64,000 bases of DNA from Coniferiporia sulphurascens (lineage: Eukaryota > Basidiomycota > Agaricomycetes > Hymenochaetales > Hymenochaetaceae). Numbering within the stretch: position 1 is the stretch's first letter; every line of letters begins with the position of its first letter. The notes below the pieces were generated by a model. The model searched no databases. It was not told the DNA's origin and saw only the letters and a program-made list of their open reading frames with translations. Shown in pieces: positions 25,705-33,147 of this stretch. Position numbers and translations under genes: made by a program. The stretch is taken from positions 868,001-932,000 of the forward strand of contig NBBA01000010.1 in the NCBI GenBank assembly GCA_002794785.1, given 5' to 3'.

Positions 25705-26523
25705 TCTTAAATCTTATTACAAATCAGATCATGTCATAGTGACGTGATAAGGCGTGATCAAGTCACGTTACTCACTCCTGGCTAAAGAGCCACAGTAAAA
25801 ACTTATAAGGATAAACTTAAAGGATTAGTTAATAATGTTAAGCTCAATGGTTACGTGGTGATCGATGTCGGGGCTTCCTGACCATCGGAACTGATGGTAT
25901 GGCAACGGGGCTTCCTAGATGTCATAAGTCGAAGATGATCGTCGGTGGGGCTTCCTGATCGACGATGTGAACGTGGTAGGCTTCTTAGAGCGAGTCGGGT
26001 TACGACAAAGCAACTAGTGGCACACTGGCACACAGTAGACTGGTGGTAGCAGATAATGGGCTTGTATGAACAAAGAGCACAAGCTTAGGGCTTGTGCTAC
26101 TGAAGTTACATGCTTATATGCTACTCTATGTGTTTGCTACTGTAGCGACTTGGTTAGGTATGTTTACCAGACTATGGAAGGTCATGGAAACTCAAGGAAT
26201 GCCTTGGTAATACAAGTACGGTGATCAGTAATCAAAGCACATCATGATGGTGCTATAAGGCATCATCATGGCGTCTTATGGCGCAAGGCGAAGAGGGATG
26301 AGTAAGGCAGAGAAATGGGGGAGTTGCACTGACTGATGATGATGAAGAGGAATTGAGTCAGCGCAGTAGGGGAAAGTAAAGGAAAATTGTAACAAATAAG
26401 TTACCACAGTACTAGTATAAAGGAGTGGCCAGTGAGCCCTCAAGAAATATCATTGAATATCCTTTCCCCCACTGTGTGATAACACACCGCTACTCTCAAC
26501 TACAACCCACTCAACTTCTAAAA
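25705..26523. mobile_element. Insertion element A, 819 bp, with 5-bp target duplication
   Basis: It begins TCTTAAATCTTATTAC and ends CAACTTCTAAAA. It is flanked by aaatc (25700-25704) and aaatt (26524-26528), one substitution from a perfect 5-bp duplication of the kinase sequence. The boundaries are fixed by comparison with both element B and the uninterrupted FunK1 copy. It has no transposase or reverse transcriptase. It contains three ggggcttcct units (25870-25960) and a TATA-like AGTATAAAGG near its right end, which recalls a solo LTR. The termini are not TG...CA, so the class is open. Confidence 0.8.
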
Positions 26524-26732
26524 AAATTGGTACAAGGACTTCAAATACTATTGCCTGCCACACTCAATTCTCCACACCGTCAATGGACTCTGGCATGTTC
26601 GGCCTTTGCCTAAAACACAGCCCTGGCTTTAGTTTCTACGAGGTCATCTCGGTCCTCAGATTTGTAGACTACCGGAAGACAGTCCTCAAGCTTTCCTTTG
26701 ATGCCATTTGTTTTCCTGTAATCATCCCTTTC

Positions 26733-26985
26733 TCTTAAATCTTATTACAAATCAGATCATGTCATAGTGACGTGATAAGGCGTGATCAGGTCACATCACT
26801 CACTCCTGGCTAAAGAGCCACAGTAAAACTTATAAGGATAAACTTAAAGGATTAGTTAATAAGTTACCACAGTACTAGTATAAAGGAAGGGTCAGTGAGC
26901 CTACAAGAAATACATTGAATATCCTTTCCCCCACTGTGTGATAACACACCACTACTCTCAACTACAACCCACTCAATTTCTAAAA
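26733..26985. mobile_element. Insertion element B, 253 bp, internally deleted copy of A
   Basis: Both ends match element A: about 125 bp on the left and 120 bp on the right. The central 570 bp are missing, joined at a short shared AATA-type sequence. It is flanked by a perfect 5-bp duplication ctttc (26728-26732 and 26986-26990). Inserted about 200 bp from A in the same orientation, in the same pseudogene. Confidence 0.85.
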
Positions 26986-27207
26986 CTTTCCAGTATTTCT
27001 CGTGCCTTCCCAATAATGACCACACATCATAGGATCAATCCTATGCTGTCGGCCACAGTGGATCCGATCCGGGACCCCCTTCATGCATTACCATATATAT
27101 CCAGTATGCAGATCATATGACTAATTAATTATGTAAATAAAATAATTTAGACCCAGAATTGAACCCAGAGCCATAAAATTACCATATTGGTATACATTAA
27201 CCAATTA

Positions 27208-27406
27208 TTTTTTTTTTTTTGAATGCATTTCTATAGCGCGTCATGACTATCTAGTACAAAATACACTCCAGGGGCCTTTAGGCCCCTGTATTGAGTGAGA
27301 TGGTAATTGGTATAGAGGGAACAATAGTAGTGGGATGCCGGAGGCAGAGAGGGGGGCTGGCTAGGGGTCAGCGACAAAAGAAGTGTGGGGTTCGGCCTAG
27401 TTGCCT
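27208..27406 (-). mobile_element. 199-bp poly(A)-tailed retroposon (SINE-like) nested in the left TIR
   Basis: Thirteen T at 27208-27220 are the poly(A) tail of a minus-strand insert that runs to 27406. It is flanked by a perfect 13-bp duplication, cattaaccaatta (27195-27207 and 27407-27419). Sequence of the host TIR continues after the second copy and matches the uninterrupted right TIR. The insert includes a hairpin (ggggcctttaggcccc at 27273-27288). No tRNA-type promoter is clear, so it may be a SINE or a 5'-truncated LINE end. Confidence 0.85.
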
Positions 27407-27579
27407 CATTAACCAATTAGCCACACAACCTTTTCATACTTAAATCCTATATAATAAAAATGCTCAGTCCTTGATTCCATGAGAATGTTAATAATAATTT
27501 TACTAATCACATTTTCGCGATTGCCGAGGCAAAATCGCCTTTTAAAGTAATTTTGCCCTGTGATTTTCATTTTTGGCAG

Positions 27580-28859
27580 GTTCTACCATGACACGTCACT
27601 CCGGTTATCCGGGACCAGTCAACTCCCGGAAAACCTGGGGCAAATCCCCTCTGCCCTGCCCCCCTCCGAATGCACATCCATCCCCCTCCTCCCCTCCCTC
27701 CCTCCTCCCACTGTCTCTGCTGGTTTGCCTGTCAATTTGCCCCTGCACCACCGTGAGCACCTCAATTTTTGGGTATTCAACCTGTCTAAATCTAATTCTG
27801 TTCTCTCCAGTGTACATACTGTCTGTTATTGCTGTTGCTGCTGCTGTTTCTGCTGTTTCTGCTGCTACTGTGGAACTACATCTGCTGTCCTTGCTTCTGG
27901 TTCTGTAATGTGAGTGCCCACTTTATCATTTTTCCCCCAATTTTTTTGGTGTTTTTTTTCACAAATTTTTGAGTCTTTTTTTCACAATTTTTGCATTTTT
28001 TCACAATTTTTCACAATTTTTCACTATTCTTTGTGTTTCTCTGCATTTCTCCACATTCTTTGACAACCCTTCATGTATCTCCACACCTTTCCAAAATATT
28101 GCAGTTCTTTTTTCATTTTTTTGACAAGTCTTCACATTTTTTGACAAATTCTTCATATTTCTTCACATTTCCTTGCACCTTTTTTGACAATTCTTTATGT
28201 TTCTTCACATTTCTTCACATTTCCTCACATTTCCTTGCATTTCCTTGCATTTCCTTGCATTTCTTTGTGTTTATTCACATTTATTCACATTTATTCACAT
28301 TTATTTGCATTTATTTGCATTTTTTCACATGTATTTGCATTTATTCACATTTCTCATTGCCCTTTGTAACTATTGTTATTGTACTCACATCATACATAGG
28401 AGTGCACCCTCTGGGACTCCCCCAACCTCTCCACAGTGTCATCGGATGGCACAGCAACAGGATGAGCACTTATCTTGGGTCCTGCAAAGTCCAGATGAAG
28501 ATAGATGGAGGCTTCCCATGGCTGAGCAGCAGCTGCCTCCAGTGGCACCATTTCTCCTTGCTGATTTTGGTACATTCTATTTTTGTTATAATAATACCTT
28601 CTAATTTCTGTGCATTTATATTTTAGCTCCTCCCATGTCTACACCTGACTATTATGCAAATTTTCCTGCCAATCTGCATATTTCTCAGTTGCATCAACAA
28701 GTGCCTGCTCTTCCTCCATTACAGCCACTTAGGCAAAGGCATAGCAGACCTGCAGCTCAAAATATTCAGCCTGCTACTGCAGTAAATTGCCCTTCTATGT
28801 CTATTGATGAGATCAGAGCTGCAGTGTCTGCACTACCTGCTCCAGCCCCCACATGGTAG
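27580..28859 (+). CDS. Possible three-exon gene carried by the TIR element, unknown function
   Basis: Three open segments join in phase: about 27580-27909, 28400-28569 and 28627-28859. Junctions are GTAAT|gtgagt...acatag|G and GATTTTG|gtacat...atttttag|CT. The product would be rich in Pro, Ser and Gln, with MSAPSGTPPTSPQ across junction 1, WVLQSPDEDRWRLPMAEQQ in exon 2, and SMSIDEIRAAVSALP near the end (stop TAG at 28857). Intron 1 is 490 nt, made mostly of the 12-bp repeat array. No ATG fits the exon-1 frame, so the 5' end may be missing or lie in an unseen upstream exon. I recognise no domain. It could be the remnant of an element ORF or a captured host gene. Confidence 0.35.
27958..28360. 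repeat. 12-bp minisatellite (ttcacattt-type units)
   Basis: Many degenerate tandem units of about 11-13 bp such as ttcacatttatt, ttccttgcattt and ttatttgcattt. The array is pyrimidine-rich and lies inside the TIR element, within the putative intron 1 of its coding region. Confidence 0.85.
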
Positions 28860-28860
28860 G

Positions 28861-29095
28861 GTCTGGGGCAACAGCCCCAGCTGAGGTGGGTATGCATCAA
28901 TTGGGGTGAAGCCCCAATCTTGGGGTATGGGGTCTGGGGCAACACCCCCGGGGTTTGGGGTAGCACCCCCTGGGGGCTTGGGGGCAGAGCCCTTGAATCA
29001 GGGGGTTTGGGGCACTGCCCCAATGGGGTTTGGGGCAATGCCCCAATGGGGTCTGGGGCAGTGCCCCCTGGGGGTCTGGGGGCGGAGCCCACAGC
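28861..29095. repeat. G-run / hairpin array (TTGGGGC...GCCCCAA units)
   Basis: Units of about 20-25 bp, each a small palindrome such as ttggggcactgccccaa (29007-29023) and ttggggcaatgccccaa (29031-29047), plus ctggggcaacagccccag (28863-28880). G4 and G5 runs follow each other, so the plus strand could also form G-quadruplexes. It starts 2 bp after the stop of the putative element gene. Confidence 0.85.
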
Positions 29096-29257
29096 AAGCC
29101 CCTTTGTCCCAGGTGTAGCGGGAGTTGCTGAGCGGAGTGAGGGAAGTCCCTGGCGAAGCCAGGGACTTTGGGGCTTGTAAACTTAAGAGGTATATGGACT
29201 TGCATTGCAAATTAGTTACTAATTTTGCTAATTCCTTTACAATGCACCATACTTTTG

Positions 29258-29610
29258 TAGTAATGCTATTAGTAAAGGTGTTGTAATGTGATTAGAAATT
29301 GATGTATTGTAATTAGCAGAAGCACTATAATGCTACTGAAAAAGCGGTGTAATGCTATTACAAACTGTTGTAATGTTATTATAAATGTTGTAATGTAATT
29401 GAAAAAGCGGTGTATTGCTAATGGAAAAGTGTTGTAATAGCATTAGAAAAGTGCTGTAATGGCATTATAAAAGTGTTTTAATGTAATCGAAAAAGCGGTG
29501 TAATGCTAATAGAAAAGCGTTGTAAGAGCATTAGAAAAGTGCAGTAATGGCATTAGAAAAATGTTGTAATGTCATTAAAACAAAGTGCAGTAATGGAATA
29601 AGCAGAATTG
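29258..29610. repeat. Subterminal array of about 24-bp units near the right TIR
   Basis: About 14 degenerate units built on tgttgtaatg-cattagaaaa (variants such as aagcggtgtaatgctaat), between the G-rich array and the right arm. Subterminal repeats often serve as transposase binding sites in DNA transposons; that role is inferred. No equivalent array is visible inside the left arm. Confidence 0.8.
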
Positions 29611-29673
29611 TTACTAAGTTTACAAAGTGAGCTTATATAAATTTTAAATTTACAAAAGTACTGAAAGATTGTG

Positions 29674-29730
29674 TGGCTAAGTGGTTAATGTGTACCAATA
29701 TGGTAATTTTATGGCTCTGGGTTCAATTCC
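29674..29730 (+). other. tRNA-like pol III A/B box pair in the right TIR
   Basis: TGGCTAAGTGG (29674-29684) matches the A-box consensus TRGYnnAnnnG, and GGTTCAATTCC (29720-29730) matches the B box GGTTCnAnnCC, with 35 nt between them. The T-arm stem next to the B box has a mismatch and no clean cloverleaf folds by eye, so this is a tRNA-derived fragment and not a tRNA gene. The left arm carries the mutated counterparts in inverse orientation. Confidence 0.55.
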
Positions 29731-29834
29731 GGGTCTAAATTATTTTATTTACATAATTAATTAGTCATATGATCTGCATACTGGATATATATGGTAATGC
29801 GTGAAGGGGGTCCCGGATCGGATCCACTGAGGTT

Positions 29835-29883
29835 GTCCGACAGCATAGGATCGATCCATAGGATCGATCCTATGCTGTCGGAC
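29835..29883. repeat. Near-perfect palindrome at the right end of the TIR element
   Basis: Two 23-bp arms (29835-29857 and 29861-29883) are exact inverse complements around a 3-bp spacer (ata). Each arm contains GACAGCATAGGATCGATCC. The left end of the element has only a short version, CATAGGAT-ca-ATCCTATG (27028-27045). Confidence 0.95.
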
Positions 29884-31595
29884 CACGGAGACTCGACTCT
29901 TCGGAGGCCAGCTCATTTTCACGGCAACAACCTTCCCGACTTCTATCGGACATGTCATCACATTGTCCTCTAGCCTAATTAACTCAGCCTCAACAACCGC
30001 AGTCGCCTTCCCCAATACTCCGTAAAACCTTGCATTAAGCAGATGCCTGATGAAGCAAAAGACTTTGCCATTGATAGACAGACCGAATTGAGCTATGAGA
30101 TTGTCACTTTTCGACTGACCTTTCTCCCGGGCCACTTCTAAGACGGTATTGTTTTTGGCGGTAGAAGGGGAAGCACCAACCTTTGCACCGTCATTTGAAC
30201 TCGGGACTGGCAATGGAACCTTGTCCTCGATCCTCATTATGTGATCCAAGATGCCATATTCTATTCTGCTCATACCCATCATGCCCTTTAAAAGAAGCAC
30301 GAATCTAAACAGATCATTGACGAAGTCGATAGGCTGAGAGGTGAGGATGATGCCTGTGTGGTCATAGTAGCAGATCCTCATTTTTCCATCCACCACGAGC
30401 GCGTTAAAAGCATGGCACACATTGTGCAAATACGAAAGTTGCTCTATTGCATGACAAAGACCCTGTTCGAAAAGTTCCGCAGGGGCCTTATCCGAATTTC
30501 CATTGTTCCGCGATCTCTTGCTACGATTACCTTCCGTTTCGGTTTCCCCTGAGAACTTCCTTTTGCTCCCCACGGAAAATCCTAACGGTGCATTAAAATC
30601 ATGGACGGGCTCAGACACTGCGTACCGTTCCGCCCTATTTGAGTTATCTCTTCCTCTGGACTTATACATTGTGACCGGCCCCCGGACTCCAGATTTCTTC
30701 CGCTTTGAGGTTTTCCCAAGGCTGAGCGACTCTGTAAGGGTATCTCTAGAAGCAGATAGGAGAGCAGATCCCGAAGGCCAGTCACTTGAGACGGCAGCCA
30801 TTTCATCTGGTACGGAGCGGAAATGGGAAGTAGATGACGCACAGGGGTTAGACATGATTTCGCCGCCTATCAGAGTGGAGCTGACGGACCGTCGGCTCGT
30901 TTGTGAAACGAACTCGGGCTCAATATCAGCGGATAGCTCCCCAACTGGATTAGATCATCCCGCAGCTTGAACTCGACTGTAAAAAGAACATCGGCCCAAG
31001 TATAACGTGTGTCTCGAGAAGTCCCAGACATCATGTTCGAGTAGTAAGTCCACTTTTCGTCTTTGACAGACTCATGCGAACCATCAATGACGACAACATT
31101 GGGTGTCCGAGCGTTCCCAAATGCATTGCCGAGACGGTGAGGATCGTTTCTGCAGAAGGCTATAGGAATATCTTTGGTTTTGCATAAGAGCTCAATGATC
31201 TTATAAGCGAGTTCAACAAAGGGCCCATAGCGGGCTCTTTCTTCGATCCCAAGAAAATCCTCCGCGCTAGTGCAATAGGCGTCCCTCAGCTCTAGAACAA
31301 CCGGATTCGTAACAATTGTTTTCAATTGTTTTTCAATCTTCTCAAATCAGCCCTTGAGTACATCCAGATCCCTTTTCTGGTCAGCGTTGCGTAGGCTTTC
31401 CATGTCCAATTTTACAAGAGATGCTAGGAAATGGTCGAGTTCGACTTCTCGAATGGACTGAAAGTCGACTTCTAAAAAGGGCCTGTCCTCGTCAAGGGTA
31501 ACGAGGAATTCAGGGTCTTCAAAGTTAGTCACGGAGCTGGGATGATTTGAGTGGGGTGTAGAGTTGTAAGCTGATGCTACCGTCGAAGCCGCCAT

Positions 31596-33147
31596 GACAG
31601 TAAATAGAAAGGTGTTGCAATTGTCGCTGAGTCGCTGACCACTTGAACGCGTCTTGCCAAGTCATGTGCGTGTTAAACTTTGATTACGTACTGAGTTATG
31701 AGTTACGGAGTTGTATGACATAACAGCCGAAAGCGAATATTAGTAAGCGCATCCCTGTTTGGGATTGTCATATACGGTAGTCCGATGTAAAGTTTCATGC
31801 ACCTCAGTCCCACTGCCATTCTTTTATTTGTGGACTGAGTTGAGCATCTTATGGTATCTTCATATCATTTATATCTGACCTGAAGTAGCATTATTTCTTA
31901 CACCACGTAGGAATTGAAACACTCAGTCACCATGCATGGTATGTACAGTTTTGTTGTTTTCTTTAGGATAATTTTCTCCTCGAGGACACATCTCCGACAC
32001 TTGGGCTAGTGTGGTACTTGAACATATAATTTGGATGTAATTATTTGATCCCTGAGATGCCGAGATATGGCAATCGTTTTCTGGTGACACTCCGACTCGG
32101 AGGTCGGATGTGCGCCAGCCAGGACGTACCACATGCCCCGGTGGCCCCTCACAACTATGCATGCTATTCTCAACTTTCTCATGCCAACCGGCGCCGCTGG
32201 TTGGATCCTACAGCGCCGATCTGGAAAGTGAAAACGGTGGCCAATTGCGATAAAATAAGTTTGCAGGAATATTTTACGATTTGACACGACTCGGCGAAAT
32301 GAGCCATAAATAGGAAGAGCTTCGCGAGACAAGCGCGAGGTCTTACTACTAAATAGCCGTTGGTGTTTACTACGGTATCTTCTTCGGTATACTCGTGAGA
32401 GCATCTCCGCCTAGCTTTGCGCCTTTCACCGGCTGGCGTTGGGCGCAGGCGCCTTTACAGCTGGACCCGGGACATTTCGATCAACGTTGCCGTCGACCTT
32501 CTCCAACAGGCGTGGCACAAGCCAGTTCACACACTTTTAAAGTTCAAGAGATCCTGAGAACGAATAAACTTGAAGCTACTATTATATGCCCGCTCTTACA
32601 AAGTTACATCCTCAGACGAAACTTGGATTTACGGCCTCCACATCATGGGTATGGAATCGAAGAAGTTCTTCCGAACTGTTGCCACTTTTTCCGGTGAATT
32701 ATAGGGATATCTCCAGTTTAGGACCAATTATTGTTTTGGGTATGACTTTGCAAGAGGGGTTATATGGTAATATAAAGATTTTATAAGGCTGCTCGTTTCC
32801 CCGAATTATCGCACTGCAGGACCCTCTAGTACCTAAAGGTATCGGGAATACTCATGTTATAAGTCGCTGCTCAGTGGGACGATGTATGCACAGTATACTG
32901 AATGCTTTTGATCAAAACAGTACATAACCCGTCAATGAAATTGCACTTACTGGTTAGCGAGGACATACTTGACGCGAGTAGACCAGTAAACCACAACGTT
33001 GAGTTAGTCGCAAGTCGTAATACAAGTATCTAAAATTGAAAGTATTATACAGTTGATCTAGATTCTACACAGCATGCCAGTTTATACATCCGTCAGATAA
33101 ACATCAATGGAATAAATTATTGGATGTAGCCCATTCGACCAGTGAGA
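31596..33147. other. Spacer between the two FunK1 copies
   Basis: The first 100 bp (31596-31690) match the upstream region of the intact FunK1 copy (36112-36200), with CACGTG changed to CATGTG. The last 110 bp resemble the downstream flank of the pseudogene. Between them I see no gene, only short chance frames. Confidence 0.55.

Larger units (their letters stand above)
27024..29878. mobile_element. 2.86-kb DNA element with terminal inverted repeats of about 200 bp
   Basis: The left arm (27024-27207, resuming 27420-27440) and right arm (about 29664-29878) are inverted copies of each other, with only scattered differences apart from the retroposon. The termini begin ACATCATAGGATC on the left and ACAGCATAGGATC on the right. 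The flanks share gaccac (27018-27023 and 29881-29886), a possible 6-8-bp target duplication with mismatches. No transposase is recognisable. The interior holds a 12-bp array, a G-rich hairpin array, a subterminal array of about 24-bp units and a possible spliced coding region. Long arms with subterminal repeats fit a non-autonomous cut-and-paste element; the superfamily is not assigned. Confidence 0.85.
24951..31595 (-). pseudogene. FunK1 protein kinase pseudogene split by three insertions
   Basis: This is a degenerate tandem copy of the FunK1 gene at 33148-36111. Its blocks, from 5' to 3' on the minus strand, are 31595-29887 (N-terminal part to the VAVKMSWPPKSRVS strand), 27023-26986 (a short piece), 26732-26529 (middle) and 25704-24951 (C-lobe with RTGTRPFMARDLLTEEP). 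Breaks seen: a TGA at 31347-31349 right after LKG; a frameshift near 30947-30955 just after RDDLI; an AAG-to-TAG change in DWDLAK at 25470-25472; and three mobile elements between the blocks. The start MAAS and about 90 bp of upstream DNA match the intact copy, so promoter and gene were duplicated together. The Gln/Glu/Pro repeat of the intact copy is absent (CKTKDIPIAFCRNDPH reads straight through). It cannot make a full kinase. Confidence 0.92.

Noticed and set aside
27958..28360. CRISPR-like repeat array
   Set aside because: Units are short, degenerate and without unique spacers, and the genome is eukaryotic; it is a minisatellite.
29669..29740. Functional tRNA gene
   Set aside because: A and B boxes are present, but stems are mismatched and the sequence is part of a transposon arm.
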